38,013 nucleotides of DNA from Candidatus Cryptobacteroides sp. Lineage in GTDB: Bacteria; Bacteroidota; Bacteroidia; Bacteroidales; UBA932. Where the stretch lies: positions 1 through 38,013 of the forward strand of contig JARIAS010000024.1 in NCBI GenBank assembly GCA_029257745.1, given 5' to 3'. The position numbers and the translations under genes were made by a program. Under the pieces are notes generated by a model. That model saw only the letters and a list, made by a program, of their open reading frames with translations. It did no database searches and was not told the origin of the DNA. This document shows positions 9,424-19,008 of this stretch, piece by piece; within the stretch, counting starts at the first letter, position 1; the number at the start of each line of letters is the position of its first letter.

Positions 9424-10770
9424 CTAATTCTCTTTTTCATTAATAAGTACAGCTGTACTATCATTCAGTCTTAGCTTTAGCCATTTGGATAGCTTGTCAT
9501 ATTCATCAAGCTTTAGTTTTTCAGCTGTTTTTGTATATATGATTACACCCTTGTGGAATAAGCTATCGTTCTGAATATTAGCACCTGTGGTAATATAAAT
9601 ATTGTTTATTTGAGGATATTGGCTTTGAATTTCCTTATAAATCTGAATATAGGGAATTTCATTCTTTTTAAAGGCGGCAAGCTGTTCTTTTAATGCTTCA
9701 ATTTCATCTTCTTTCTTTTTTAGTATTTCGTCATTCCTATCAAAAATACCTTTTAAAAGCTCTTCAGATGTCTTGTCTGTCTTTTCAGCATATTTATGTT
9801 GTTTAAATTCAATTTGTTCTGAATGTATGCCAAGTTTATTGGCCTCAGATAGTAGTTGTATTTTTTCTTTATCACTTAGATTTTCTCCTGCTAAGTATAG
9901 AATTAATTTGCCATTATCCTTCCTATCAATCTTATAATCATATATATATGAATGTGACAGAGTTTTGTTCTCAGAGACAAAGAGTGCTGCTTGTTTGGAA
10001 AAACGGTTATCTCTAATCATTACAATCGCAGACCAAATACTAGGTATCATTAAAGCAACTATTACAAAGGCAATAAAATGTCTAGTCTTTTTGGCTGCAC
10101 CCTCATTTTGGAAGACAAATTCCCTGTAACCAAGGTATTTACAGGCTAGGTATGTTGCAAAAATAATGAATACGCAATTTATGCTAAATAAGAACATTGC
10201 CCCTAAGAAATATGATATGTCAAAATGGGCAAGACCATATCCTGCTGTACAAAGAGGAGGCATTAGGGCTGTCGCAATGGCAACACCTGATATAACTGTT
10301 CCCTTAGCCTTTCGGGATATTTCCAAAATACCTGCAAAACCACCAAATAGGGCAATGAGGACATCGTATATAGTAGGATTTGTCCTTGCTTCAAGTTCCG
10401 TTGGATTGACAAGCTCAAGTGGGCTTATCATGAAAAAAAGTAGCGAAGCTATAATACTGATAAGCACCATTACTAAAAGGTTCTTTAGAGCCTTTTTCAT
10501 GAGTAGAGTATCATTTATTCCTAAGGCAAGACCAACTCCTATAATTGGCCCCATAAGTGGGGAAATAAGCATTGCACCTATTATTACTGCCGTAGAATTT
10601 ATATTTAGTCCAACTGATGCTATGACAATGGAGAAAGCCAAAATCCATACATTAGGGCCTCTGAAGAATATATTATCTCTTATATATTTTGCGGCTGTAT
10701 CAGTATCTATTTTATCCTCAAAATCTGTTATATCCTTAATTGTTTCTTTTAGTTCTTGTAAAAATCCCAT
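9424..10770 (-). CDS. DUF389 (TIGR00341-like) membrane protein
   Basis: I choose the ATG at 10770 (MGFLQELKE); the frame can be extended three codons to a TTG at 10779, with no reason to prefer it. The protein has 448 residues. Residues about 30-235 form a multi-pass membrane domain with the DUF389 signature (NSTAVIIGAMLISPLMGPI and ATALMPPLC). A soluble C-terminal half includes a charged coiled coil near residues 340-365 (DEILKKKEDEIEALKEQL) and a small alpha/beta end domain. The function of DUF389 proteins is not established. The gene is read as an operon with phoH and is divergent from the SPOR lipoprotein operon. Confidence 0.88.
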   Translation of the reverse strand: MGFLQELKETIKDITDFEDKIDTDTAAKYIRDNIFFRGPNVWILAFSIVIASVGLNINSTAVIIGAMLISPLMGPIIGVGLALGINDTLLMKKALKNLLVMVLISIIASLLFFMISPLELVNPTELEARTNPTIYDVLIALFGGFAGILEISRKAKGTVISGVAIATALMPPLCTAGYGLAHFDISYFLGAMFLFSINCVFIIFATYLACKYLGYREFVFQNEGAAKKTRHFIAFVIVALMIPSIWSAIVMIRDNRFSKQAALFVSENKTLSHSYIYDYKIDRKDNGKLILYLAGENLSDKEKIQLLSEANKLGIHSEQIEFKQHKYAEKTDKTSEELLKGIFDRNDEILKKKEDEIEALKEQLAAFKKNEIPYIQIYKEIQSQYPQINNIYITTGANIQNDSLFHKGVIIYTKTAEKLKLDEYDKLSKWLKLRLNDSTAVLINEKEN

Positions 10771-10799
10771 TATTTTCAAAATTTTAGAATTTGTGCCTA

Positions 10800-10807
10800 C
10801 AAAAATA
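10800..10807 (-). promoter_or_regulatory. -7 element (TATTTTTG) for the DUF389-phoH operon
   Basis: Read on the minus strand, 10807 to 10800 is TATTTTTG. Transcription would start near 10794, about 24 nt before the ATG at 10770. No clear -33 motif. Confidence 0.45.
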
Positions 10808-10828
10808 ATAATTATTGATAATAATTGA

Positions 10829-10836
10829 TAACTTTG
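10829..10836 (+). promoter_or_regulatory. -7 element (TAACTTTG) for the SPOR-M28-leuS-yitT operon
   Basis: A perfect TAnnTTTG in the divergent gap, giving a start near 10843 and a leader of about 40 nt before the ATG at 10883. It is the only promoter-like element I see for the five packed genes that follow. Confidence 0.5.
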
Positions 10837-10882
10837 TAATATATTGTATAGGGTATATTTTACCTAAGTTAAGTAATATCTT

Positions 10883-11398
10883 ATGAAGGGTTTTCAAATA
10901 ATATTAATTCTTATATCTTGCATTTTTGTCAATAGTTGCGATGCCTTCAGGCGTATGGCAGGTCTTCCTACTTCAGCTGATATAGTGGCATTGCAAAAGA
11001 AAATAGCAAGGCAGGAGCAGCTAAAGTATCAGCATAAACTTGATTCAATGAAATTGGTAGAAAAAGATTTGAGAGATTCATTAGATATCTTGGATTCTAT
11101 AAGACTGCAACAATATACCATATTAAATAATACAAAAATAGGGGGGCTTTATACTACAAAATTAGAGTATAAATATTATGTAGTAGTAGGAGCATTTAAG
11201 GATAGATCTAATGCTGAAAGCCTTTTAAATAAGGTTAAGTCAGAGAATTATTCGGCAATACTGATAAATTTTAGAAATTCTTTTAACGCTGTTGCGATCT
11301 CGCCAAGTAATGATTTAAATAGAGTTTTAAGGGCAATAAGAGAAATTAGAAAAAAAAGTTTTTGCCCAGAGGATGTGTGGATTTTAGTAAATGAGTAA
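10883..11398 (+). CDS. SPOR-domain lipoprotein
   Basis: The 171-residue protein opens with a lipoprotein signal (MKGFQIILI, lipobox FVNSC with Cys19 as the likely lipidated residue). A charged helical linker (about 30-80, probably coiled coil) leads to a C-terminal SPOR domain (about 92-170, YYVVVGAFKDRSNAESLL). SPOR domains bind denuded peptidoglycan glycans at division sites, so a periplasmic, envelope-anchored role is expected. The stop codon overlaps the next gene's first ATG by 8 nt. Confidence 0.88.
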   Translation: MKGFQIILILISCIFVNSCDAFRRMAGLPTSADIVALQKKIARQEQLKYQHKLDSMKLVEKDLRDSLDILDSIRLQQYTILNNTKIGGLYTTKLEYKYYVVVGAFKDRSNAESLLNKVKSENYSAILINFRNSFNAVAISPSNDLNRVLRAIREIRKKSFCPEDVWILVNE

Positions 11399-12353
11399 TA
11401 TGAGTGTCAAGAGGCTTATAGTATTGTTTATTGCTATGTTTTCTGTGATAGATTTAATATCGCAGGATTTTTCTTATATGTCTAATAATTATAAATCTAG
11501 AGAATTAAGGCGTTTAAGAAAGCATCTTATATATTTGTCTTCTAGTGAGCTAAAAGGACGGGCTGCAGCTTCAGAAGGGGAGTTGCTTGCTACTAAGTAT
11601 CTTTATAGGCAACTTGATAGTATGGGCTTAGATTTATTGTATGCTGATAGTGGCGATACCTTTGATTTTCTTGATAAAAAAGATACTCTTAAATCTAGAA
11701 ATCTTGTAGCCTTTGTTCCAGGTAGTGACAAAGACTTAAATAGTCGTTACATAGTAATATCAACAAGTATAGATAATATAGGGCAAGTCTGCTTAAATAT
11801 AGATGGAAAGTCTAGTGTTCAGACCTACTATGGAGCTAATAGTAAGGCTAGTGCTATGGCTGTCTTAATAGAATTAGCAGATCGTCTTAATAAAAGCAGT
11901 TTATTGTTGGGGCGTTCTTTGTTATTTGCCTTTTATGGTGCATCGAGGAAGGGCTTTATAGGTTCTTGGTTTTTCCTAAACCGTTCTTTTTCGCAGCCCG
12001 AATTAATAGATGCTATGATAGATCTTGCACATTTAGGTTCCGGAGATGATAATTTTAGTTTTTTTACGCCTGACCAAGATTTATCAAATGCTGTGGATAT
12101 TGTGAGTCATAAGGATTTGCTACAAGTATTCCCTCATAAAAGTTCTTACGCAGTGTATCCTTCAGATTATGTGAGTTTTCATGCTAAAAATATACCCTTT
12201 ATATATTTTTCAACAGGATTTTTCCCTGAATATGATACTGTTAGGGATACATATGAGAAAGTGAATATTAAAGATATGCAAGATATTGAAGATTATCTAT
12301 ATGAATATATAGTAAATATTTCAAATCAAAAAAATATAAGAAAAAATAAATAA
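11391..12353 (+). CDS. M28-family peptidase-like protein lacking the metal ligands (probable pseudoenzyme)
   Basis: The protein has 320 residues and an N-terminal signal sequence. A second in-frame ATG at 11400 would avoid the 8-nt overlap with the SPOR gene and is equally plausible. The fold pattern of M28 aminopeptidases is easy to follow: [29 protein letters not shown], a YIVIS strand, [32 protein letters not shown], and [16 protein letters not shown]. At each canonical ligand position another residue stands: HYDH is SIDN (126-129), GADDN is GANSK (148-152), the EE pair is S185-R186, the NLDM aspartate is A213, and the final His is D282. Zinc-dependent hydrolysis is therefore unlikely. A binding or scaffolding role at the envelope is an inference supported by the SPOR neighbour. 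Confidence 0.8.
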   Translation: MSNMSVKRLIVLFIAMFSVIDLISQDFSYMSNNYKSRELRRLRKHLIYLSSSELKGRAAASEGELLATKYLYRQLDSMGLDLLYADSGDTFDFLDKKDTLKSRNLVAFVPGSDKDLNSRYIVISTSIDNIGQVCLNIDGKSSVQTYYGANSKASAMAVLIELADRLNKSSLLLGRSLLFAFYGASRKGFIGSWFFLNRSFSQPELIDAMIDLAHLGSGDDNFSFFTPDQDLSNAVDIVSHKDLLQVFPHKSSYAVYPSDYVSFHAKNIPFIYFSTGFFPEYDTVRDTYEKVNIKDMQDIEDYLYEYIVNISNQKNIRKNK

Positions 12354-12358
12354 GATAT

Positions 12359-15124
12359 ATGGACTACGATTTTAGGAAGATTGAAGCCAAATGGCAAAAA
12401 TATTGGGCTGAAAATAAGGTATTTAAGACAATTGAGGATAAGACTAAACCTAAATATTATATATTGGATATGTTCCCTTATCCATCTGGGGCAGGACTAC
12501 ATGTAGGTCATCCCTTAGGATATATAGCAAGTGACATTTTTTCAAGATATAAGAGATTAAAGGGATTTAATGTACTGCATCCCATGGGTTATGATGCCTT
12601 TGGATTACCTGCAGAACAATATGCAATACAAACTGGTCAGCATCCTGAAATCACTACCAATAAAAATATCGAGAGGTATAGGCAACAATTGGATAGAATA
12701 GGCTTTAGTTATGATTGGGATAGGGAGATACGAACTAGTGACCCTAAGTTCTATAAATGGACACAATGGGCTTTTATTCAAATGTTTAATGCTTATTATA
12801 ATAAAGAAGAGGATAAGGCTAGGCCAATCTCAGAGTTAATATCGCATTTTTCTACTAAGGGCACTTTGGGGCTTAATGTGGCAGAAGGGGAGAGTTTAAG
12901 CTTTTCAGCAGAGGATTGGAATAGCTGGACAGAGCAGGAACAGGCAAAGATTCTAATGAATTATAGAATAGCTTATCTTGGTGAGACCTCAGTTAATTGG
13001 TGCCCTCAATTAGGAACTGTATTGGCTAATGATGAGGTTAAAGATGGTTTGTCTGTAAGAGGTGGCTATCCTGTGGTTCAGAAGATGATGAGTCAGTGGC
13101 AGTTGAGAGTATCGGCATATGCAGAAAGACTTTTAAATGATATGGAAGCCTTAGACTGGAGTGACTCTCTTAAAGAAATGCAAAGGAACTGGATAGGACG
13201 TTCCTTTGGTACAGAGTTAGTTTTTAAGACTATATCTGGAGATAAGCACTCTCAAGTTACTGTTTTTACGACAAGGGTAGATACTATTTATGGTGTAAGT
13301 TTTATGGTATTGGCACCTGAGAGTGATTTACTTGACAGTCTGGTTACAGATGAATATAGAGAGGCTGTTAAAGAGTATAAGGCTTATGTTGCAAAGAAGA
13401 CAGAGAGGGAAAGAATTGCTGAGACAAAACATGTTACAGGAGTTTTTACAGGTGCTTATGGCATTAATCCATTTACAAATGAGCAAATTCCTATTTGGGT
13501 ATCAGAGTATGTCTTGGCGGCTTATGGTACAGGTGCTATAATGGCAGTTCCTGCACATGATAGTAGGGACTATGCCTTTGCAAAGAAATTTAATCTACCT
13601 ATTATTCCTATTATAGCTGATTGCGATGTAAGTGAAGAGTGTTTTGATGCAAAGGAGGGTAAACTCGTTAATTCAGGTTTTCTTAATGGTCTTGATGTTA
13701 AAGAAGCTATTGTTAAGGCCATGGATTATGTTGAGGAGAACTCTTTAGGTAGAAGAAAGATTAATTATAGACTTAGAGATGCAATATTCTCACGCCAAAG
13801 ATATTGGGGAGAGCCGTTCCCTGTATATTATGAAAATAACGTGGCTAAAATAGTAGACATTAAAGACCTTCCTTTGACTTTGCCACAGATGACAGAATTT
13901 AAGCCAGCTTCAGATGGGCAGTCGCCATTAGCAAATGCTAGGGACTGGACTTATCAGAATTTTCCATTGGAAACAAGTACAATGCCTGGCTTTGCTGGAT
14001 CGAGTGCTTATTATCTAAGATATATGGATCCTCATAATGAAAATGAGCTTGTAAGTAAAGAAGCTAATCAATATTGGGAAAATGTGGATTTGTATATTGG
14101 TGGTACAGAGCATGCAACAGGACATTTAATATATTCAAGGTTCTGGAATAAATTCTTATATGATTTTGGCTATGTGTCAGAAAAAGAACCATTTAAGAAA
14201 TTGGTTAATCAGGGTATGATACAAGGCCGTTCTAATTTTGTATATAGAATTGTTGGAACAAATAAATTTGTCTCTTTAGGCTTAAAAGACAAGTATGAAA
14301 CAAGTGAGATACACGTAGATGTCAATCTTGTAAAAAATGACAAATTAGATATAGATGGATTCCGAAAATGGCGTCCTGAGTTTGAGACAGCAGAGTTTGA
14401 ATTGGAAGATGGGGAATATATATGTGGTTGGGCTGTTGAGAAGATGAGCAAATCTATGTATAATGTGGTAAATCCTGATTTAATATGTGATACATATGGT
14501 GCAGATACTCTCAGACTTTATGAAATGTTCTTAGGACCATTGCAGCAATCTAAGCCATGGGATACAAATGGTATAGACGGTGTTCATAGATTTTTGAAAA
14601 AGTTATGGAGGCTTTTCTACAATGAGGATAAACTCATAGTGGAAGATATTGAACCAAATAAAGAGGAATTGAAGGTCTTGCATAAGTTGATACATAAGGT
14701 GGAAGTGGATATAGAGAACTTCTCATACAATACTATGGTCTCTGCCTTCATGATAGCAGTGAATGAACTTACTGATTTAAAATCTCATAAGCTTCAAGTT
14801 TTGAGTGACTTGTTAATATTATTATCGCCAGTAGCACCTCATATAGCAGAAGAGTTATGGAGGGTCTTGGGCAATGAGGATAGTATTAGCTATGCAAAAT
14901 TCCCTGAGTATAAAGAAGAGTATACAGTGGAACATAATTTTACCTACCCTGTGTCCTTCAATGGTAAAACAAGGTTTACTGTTGATTTGCCAAAGACTAT
15001 GATGAAAGAGGAGATAGAGACTTATATTGTAGGATTAGAGCAGACTATCAAGCATGTGGCAGATAAGACAATAGTAAAAATTATTGTTGTGCCGCAAAGA
15101 ATTATAAACATAGTTATTAAATAA
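12359..15124 (+). CDS. leuS: Leucyl-tRNA synthetase
   Basis: This class I synthetase charges tRNA-Leu. The HIGH motif is HVGH (48-51), just after the MFPYPSG motif; the KMSKS motif is exact at 695-699. The CP1 editing domain lies between ([16 protein letters not shown] region). At 921 residues it is longer than E. coli LeuRS (860). The extra length includes a leucine-specific insertion just before KMSKS (roughly 620-690), as in other Bacteroidota LeuRS. It begins 5 nt after the M28-like gene and ends 4 nt before the first YitT gene, so it sits in the middle of a packed operon. Confidence 0.98.
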   Translation: MDYDFRKIEAKWQKYWAENKVFKTIEDKTKPKYYILDMFPYPSGAGLHVGHPLGYIASDIFSRYKRLKGFNVLHPMGYDAFGLPAEQYAIQTGQHPEITTNKNIERYRQQLDRIGFSYDWDREIRTSDPKFYKWTQWAFIQMFNAYYNKEEDKARPISELISHFSTKGTLGLNVAEGESLSFSAEDWNSWTEQEQAKILMNYRIAYLGETSVNWCPQLGTVLANDEVKDGLSVRGGYPVVQKMMSQWQLRVSAYAERLLNDMEALDWSDSLKEMQRNWIGRSFGTELVFKTISGDKHSQVTVFTTRVDTIYGVSFMVLAPESDLLDSLVTDEYREAVKEYKAYVAKKTERERIAETKHVTGVFTGAYGINPFTNEQIPIWVSEYVLAAYGTGAIMAVPAHDSRDYAFAKKFNLPIIPIIADCDVSEECFDAKEGKLVNSGFLNGLDVKEAIVKAMDYVEENSLGRRKINYRLRDAIFSRQRYWGEPFPVYYENNVAKIVDIKDLPLTLPQMTEFKPASDGQSPLANARDWTYQNFPLETSTMPGFAGSSAYYLRYMDPHNENELVSKEANQYWENVDLYIGGTEHATGHLIYSRFWNKFLYDFGYVSEKEPFKKLVNQGMIQGRSNFVYRIVGTNKFVSLGLKDKYETSEIHVDVNLVKNDKLDIDGFRKWRPEFETAEFELEDGEYICGWAVEKMSKSMYNVVNPDLICDTYGADTLRLYEMFLGPLQQSKPWDTNGIDGVHRFLKKLWRLFYNEDKLIVEDIEPNKEELKVLHKLIHKVEVDIENFSYNTMVSAFMIAVNELTDLKSHKLQVLSDLLILLSPVAPHIAEELWRVLGNEDSISYAKFPEYKEEYTVEHNFTYPVSFNGKTRFTVDLPKTMMKEEIETYIVGLEQTIKHVADKTIVKIIVVPQRIINIVIK

Positions 15125-15128
15125 AAAT

Positions 15129-16133
15129 ATGTCGCAAAATAATTTGAAGCATCTATTTGCTAAGGATATTTTTACCTTCTCAAAATTAAAGCAGTTAGTA
15201 TGGGACTACTTTATATTGTCTTTTGGTACATTATTGTATTGTTTGGCATGGATGTCATTTTTGGAACCAAATAACATTGCTGGCGGGGGACTTACTGGTG
15301 CCTGTACAATTTTGCAATTTGCTACAAATGGATTAATCCCTATTTCTTACAGCTTTATAGTAGCAAATGTCGTGTTGCTTGGCTTGGGCTCTTTAATATT
15401 GGGAAAGGGTTTTGGTTTTAAAACTATATATGCAATACTTCTTGCTACTGTTTTGTTTAAAATTATCCCTAATTTTGATTTTTTGATTAGCAAACCGGGT
15501 AATCCATTATACATTAGTGAAAAAGTGTTAGTACCTATAATAGGTGGCTTATTAGAAGCCATTGGAATAGGTCTGATATTTAATAAAGGGGGAAGTACTG
15601 GTGGTACAGATGTTATTGCCCTTGTGGTTAATAAGTTTTGGCCAATATCTCCTGGTAGGGTGTATCTTGTTACAGATTTGTTTATCATAGCTTCAATCAT
15701 GCTTCTTCCTAAATATGGCTTACAAGATATGATATATGGCTATATAACAATGGTTACATTTTCTTTAGGCGTGGATTATTTTATTATGGGAAGTAAATCT
15801 ACTATGCAAGTTCTTGTATTCTCTGCTAAAAATCATGAAATAGGTGATTATATTATTCATAAGATGGATAGGGGAGTTACAGCTTTAAAATCAGTAGGTT
15901 GGTTTACAAAATCCGAAAATAATGTATTATTGATTCTAATCAGAAAAAGACAGTTGCAGGATCTTGTGAAGGCTATTAAAAATATTGATAATAATGCCTT
16001 TGTTAGTATTTCTCAAGTTAGTACAGTCTATGGAAGTGGCTTTGAGGAGATGAAGACGGGTATAAATAGAAGTTCAAAGAAGACTGATAAGAATTTGGAT
16101 ATAAATAAGACTGAAAATAATCTGGAAAATTGA
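15129..16133 (+). CDS. YitT family membrane protein (DUF161 + DUF2179), first of a tandem pair
   Basis: This 334-residue protein has an N-terminal membrane domain with about five or six segments (residues 30-220), including the family hallmark GGSTGGTD. The C-terminal cytoplasmic DUF2179 domain (about 225-310) includes a segment with DRGVTALKSVGWFTKSE. YitT proteins are a large family of unproven, probably transport-related, function. A Lys/Asn-rich tail of about 20 residues follows the last domain. It lies 4 nt after leuS and 1 nt before its paralogue. Confidence 0.87.
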   Translation: MSQNNLKHLFAKDIFTFSKLKQLVWDYFILSFGTLLYCLAWMSFLEPNNIAGGGLTGACTILQFATNGLIPISYSFIVANVVLLGLGSLILGKGFGFKTIYAILLATVLFKIIPNFDFLISKPGNPLYISEKVLVPIIGGLLEAIGIGLIFNKGGSTGGTDVIALVVNKFWPISPGRVYLVTDLFIIASIMLLPKYGLQDMIYGYITMVTFSLGVDYFIMGSKSTMQVLVFSAKNHEIGDYIIHKMDRGVTALKSVGWFTKSENNVLLILIRKRQLQDLVKAIKNIDNNAFVSISQVSTVYGSGFEEMKTGINRSSKKTDKNLDINKTENNLEN

Positions 16134-16134
16134 T

Positions 16135-17103
16135 ATGGGTAGAAAATTTATTTTGAAATATAGTCCAATGGAGATTATTAAAGAGTATTTGATACTTTCT
16201 TTTGGTATATTGATATATGATTTAGCCTGGGCTATATTTTTGTTACCTAACAATCTTGTTGGAGGAGGTGTTACTGGTATAGGTGCTATTATTTATTATG
16301 GAATTGGGATACCGCCGGGATATACGTTTTTTGTTCTTAATATAATCCTTATAGTTATAGCTATGTTAGTTATAGGTAGGGGCTTGGGAATAAAGACTAT
16401 ATATGCAGTGATTATAGCATCTATTGGTCTAAATGTATTACAAGATATAATTCCTTATGAGATTATTGATGTTCTTGCTATACAAAATGGTAAACTTCCT
16501 TGTTCTATTATGGGGGCTGTATTAGCAGGTACAGGTATTGGAATGTCTTTATCAGTAGGTGGAAGTACAGGGGGTACCGATATCGTTGCACTTTTAGTGA
16601 ATAAATACAAGAATGTATCCCCAGGTAAGATTATCATGATTTCAGATATATTGATTATATTATCCTCATTATTAGTAAGTTCTAAGACAGCAGATGGTAT
16701 GCCTATTGACTTTGTTCATAAGTTGCCAATAGTAATATATGGTCTTATAATAGTTGGGGTAAATAGTTATGTGATAGATTTTTATCTTTCAGGTTCAAAG
16801 CAATCCGTACAGATTTTTATACTTTCTTCAAAATATGAGGAAATTGCAGATGCTATAAGTCAAGATTTTCACAGGGGGGTTACTGTAATTAATGGTCTTG
16901 GCTGGTTCACAAAGAAAGAGTCAAAGCTTTTAATGGTTTTGGCACGTAAGACAGAGCTAAATTTGTTGTTAAAATATATCAAGTCTATTGATGAGCAAGC
17001 CTTTCTGTCTGTATCTACTGTTATGGGTGTTTTTGGACAGGGCTTTGATAAGATTAAGGGAAACAAGATTCGTTCAAAGTCTAGTATTAGCGAGAAAAAA
17101 TAA
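16135..17103 (+). CDS. YitT family membrane protein (DUF161 + DUF2179), second of a tandem pair
   Basis: The 322 residues have the same domain order as the preceding gene: membrane region with GGSTGGTD, then DUF2179 with RGVTVINGLGWFTKKE. Parallel segments such as YLILSFGILIYDLAWAIFLLPNN against YFILSFGTLLYCLAWMSFLEPNN show paralogy, but the two are clearly diverged, so the duplication is old. The stop of the first gene and the ATG of the second are 1 nt apart, which suggests coupled translation and perhaps a heteromer. After the stop, a short A/T hairpin (AAAGTTT 17124-17130 with AAACTTT 17135-17141) has no good T run and is a doubtful terminator. Confidence 0.87.
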   Translation: MGRKFILKYSPMEIIKEYLILSFGILIYDLAWAIFLLPNNLVGGGVTGIGAIIYYGIGIPPGYTFFVLNIILIVIAMLVIGRGLGIKTIYAVIIASIGLNVLQDIIPYEIIDVLAIQNGKLPCSIMGAVLAGTGIGMSLSVGGSTGGTDIVALLVNKYKNVSPGKIIMISDILIILSSLLVSSKTADGMPIDFVHKLPIVIYGLIIVGVNSYVIDFYLSGSKQSVQIFILSSKYEEIADAISQDFHRGVTVINGLGWFTKKESKLLMVLARKTELNLLLKYIKSIDEQAFLSVSTVMGVFGQGFDKIKGNKIRSKSSISEKK

Positions 17104-17185
17104 AAATAATTATTACTTTTAATAAAGTTTAGAAAAACTTTGTATAGCATAGAGTTAAATGTATGCGTAGCCTGTCAATTTTATA

Positions 17186-17193
17186 TATTTTTG
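17186..17193 (+). promoter_or_regulatory. -7 element (TATTTTTG) for the AraC-type regulator
   Basis: A perfect TAnnTTTG 17 nt before the ATG at 17211. Transcription would start only about 10 nt before the ATG. No clear -33 motif. Confidence 0.4.
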
Positions 17194-17210
17194 TGTAAAA
17201 ATATATTTAA

Positions 17211-18152
17211 ATGTTACAGGTTAATAAAAAGAGTTTTATCTCCACAATTGTTGTTTTACTTAATTTATTAAGTTTGTGTTATGATGCTACTTTATATCGC
17301 TTATCGTTTACTCTTTACTTGAGTTTGATAGTTGTTACATTAGCAACATATACAGTTATAGAGAAACAATACCTTTGTTATATAATCTTAGGCTTTGTTT
17401 CTTTTTTTGTAGACTTATTACTGATATTTGATGTATTGGCTTTAAATAAATATATAGATTTATTTATTTTTTCAATATATGCTTGTATACTTATATTGAT
17501 ATTATGGCAGCTATTTAGAGATAGTCAGAATAACTTGCTTAAGGAAAAAACGTCATTATTTATCCCTTTACTTTTTATTGTACTTAGCTTATATAATATA
17601 CTATCAGTTTTAGAACTTCTTAGCATTAACATTTTGCATATTCTATCAATATCTTTAGATGCAGTTATTTTAATCCTATTATTATATGCTAAGAATAAGC
17701 GTCTAACAAAGATAGAGGATGCAACTAATACCAATTTAACTATGCTTCATATTTCAGAACAAAACATTAATTCTTTGTATGAAAGATTCCAGGTTTACAT
17801 GTTGGATAGGCGGCCATACCTTTTGGATAGTTGTCAAATTGAGTTGGTAGCGAAGGATTTGTATACCAATAAGACCTATTTATCAAAGATGGTTAATAGC
17901 TGTACTGGTATGAACTTCCCTAAACTGATGAATAAATATAGGGTGGAGTATGCCATGCAATTATTTAAGGAAAATCCTAGACTTAAGGTTGCAGAGCTAG
18001 CAAGTATGTCAGGATTTAATAGTACTGTGACTTTTAATATGGCATTTAAGTACTTTGAAAACTTATCCCCTAGTGAATGGTGTAGGGACTATCGAAGTGC
18101 TATTGTATATAGGACTCGGGCCAATCAGATGGGGGAGCAAGTTCAAGGCTAA
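17211..18152 (+). CDS. Membrane-anchored AraC/XylS-type transcriptional regulator
   Basis: The 313-residue protein has two parts. Residues about 10-160 are strongly hydrophobic and form roughly five or six membrane helices with no recognisable sensor domain. Residues about 195-300 are an AraC-type double helix-turn-helix: first helix pair around LVAKDLYTNKTYLSKMVN, second around KVAELASMSGFNSTVTFNMAFKYFENLSPSEW. Coupling a membrane domain to an AraC reader suggests a one-component sensor of a membrane or periplasmic signal. It may act on the upstream YitT genes or elsewhere; nothing in the sequence fixes the target. The last 53 bases overlap the 3' end of the convergent RluA-type gene. Confidence 0.85.
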   Translation: MLQVNKKSFISTIVVLLNLLSLCYDATLYRLSFTLYLSLIVVTLATYTVIEKQYLCYIILGFVSFFVDLLLIFDVLALNKYIDLFIFSIYACILILILWQLFRDSQNNLLKEKTSLFIPLLFIVLSLYNILSVLELLSINILHILSISLDAVILILLLYAKNKRLTKIEDATNTNLTMLHISEQNINSLYERFQVYMLDRRPYLLDSCQIELVAKDLYTNKTYLSKMVNSCTGMNFPKLMNKYRVEYAMQLFKENPRLKVAELASMSGFNSTVTFNMAFKYFENLSPSEWCRDYRSAIVYRTRANQMGEQVQG

Positions 18153-18810
18153 TAGGAGTCTTCTTTATAGGGTGAATAAAGTCAATATGTTGAGCATGTA
18201 AACAGATACCTGCATTTTTATTACTTCTCGGTGCACCATATTTTAAATCTCCTTTGATAATGCAACCAATATTTGCTAACTGACATCTTATCTGGTGGTG
18301 TCTTCCTGTGAGTAGTTTTACTTCTAAAAGGGTGAAAGTCTTGCTGTTGCCTATCTGTTTATATATTAACTTTGCAAGTTTAGCATTTTTTGTGTTTGCT
18401 TGGCATACAAAGCTCTTATTCATTTTTTCATTACGTAGCAACCAGTTTTCTAATAATGATTCAGCTGGTTGAGGAGCTTTATATACAAGTGCGTAATAGG
18501 TCTTATGTACTTCTGACTCTCTAAATAATTTTGACATTCTTTCTAGAGATTTAGAAGTCTTACATAGAATCAGAATGCCACTAACAGGTCTATCAAGTCT
18601 ATGTGGCAGCCCCATGTAGACTTTTCCCGGTTTATTATCTCTCTGTGCAATAAAAGCTTTGTATTTGTCTGTGATTGCAATATCTCCTGTTTTGTCTGCT
18701 TGAGATATGTCGCCAGCCTTTTTATTAACTATAAGAAGGTGATTGTCTTCATATAATATAGCTTCTGCCAATGAGCTAAATGTATTACTGTCTAGTAGGG
18801 GATATTCCAT
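18100..18810 (-). CDS. RluA-family pseudouridine synthase
   Basis: I choose the ATG at 18810 (MEYPLLDS) over the upstream in-frame ATG at 18906. A perfect -7 element (18831-18838) lies between them, and residues upstream do not look like this family. The 236-residue product has no S4 domain. The active-site motif is HRLDRPVSG (70-78) with Asp73 as the expected nucleophile; AILYEDNHLLIVNKKAGD is the standard first motif and LLTGRHHQIRCQLA the third. The enzyme isomerises uridine in rRNA or tRNA; the target site cannot be read from sequence. The C-terminal 17 codons and the stop overlap the end of the AraC-type gene on the other strand. Confidence 0.88.
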   Translation of the reverse strand: MEYPLLDSNTFSSLAEAILYEDNHLLIVNKKAGDISQADKTGDIAITDKYKAFIAQRDNKPGKVYMGLPHRLDRPVSGILILCKTSKSLERMSKLFRESEVHKTYYALVYKAPQPAESLLENWLLRNEKMNKSFVCQANTKNAKLAKLIYKQIGNSKTFTLLEVKLLTGRHHQIRCQLANIGCIIKGDLKYGAPRSNKNAGICLHAQHIDFIHPIKKTPISLELAPPSDWPESYIQ

Positions 18811-18830
18811 GTTAATTTTATAAATGTCAG

Positions 18831-18838
18831 CAAATATA
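18831..18838 (-). promoter_or_regulatory. -7 element (TATATTTG) for the RluA-type gene
   Basis: On the minus strand 18838 to 18831 reads TATATTTG, giving a start near 18825, about 15 nt before the ATG at 18810. This is the main argument for the shorter gene model. Confidence 0.5.
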
Positions 18839-18906
18839 GTAAATATTGCAAAATGGCAGAATGTTATGTCGTATTTTTTTATATTAAGAATTAATCTTTC
18901 TGACAT

Positions 18907-18938
18907 ATTGTCATAATATTTAGAATGGCATAGCTTTG
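18907..18938 (+). promoter_or_regulatory. dnaK promoter: -33 ATTG and -7 TAGCTTTG
   Basis: ATTG at 18907-18910 and TAGCTTTG at 18931-18938 are 20 nt apart, the usual Bacteroidota spacing. The predicted start is near 18945, about 64 nt before the dnaK ATG. I see no CIRCE inverted repeat and no sigma-32 type box in the leader. Confidence 0.6.
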
Positions 18939-19008
18939 GTAATTTATTAAGACATCAAGCTTATTAGTATTGATTATAGAAAGTAAAATAAATTAAAATA
19001 ATAATATT

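Noticed and set aside
10166..10828. Long plus-strand frame (220 codons) opposite the DUF389 gene
   Set aside because: It is antisense to the clear membrane domain of DUF389; its content is the shadow of that gene.
18811..18906. N-terminal extension of the RluA-type protein to the ATG at 18906
   Set aside because: A -7 element lies inside it and the residues do not fit the family.
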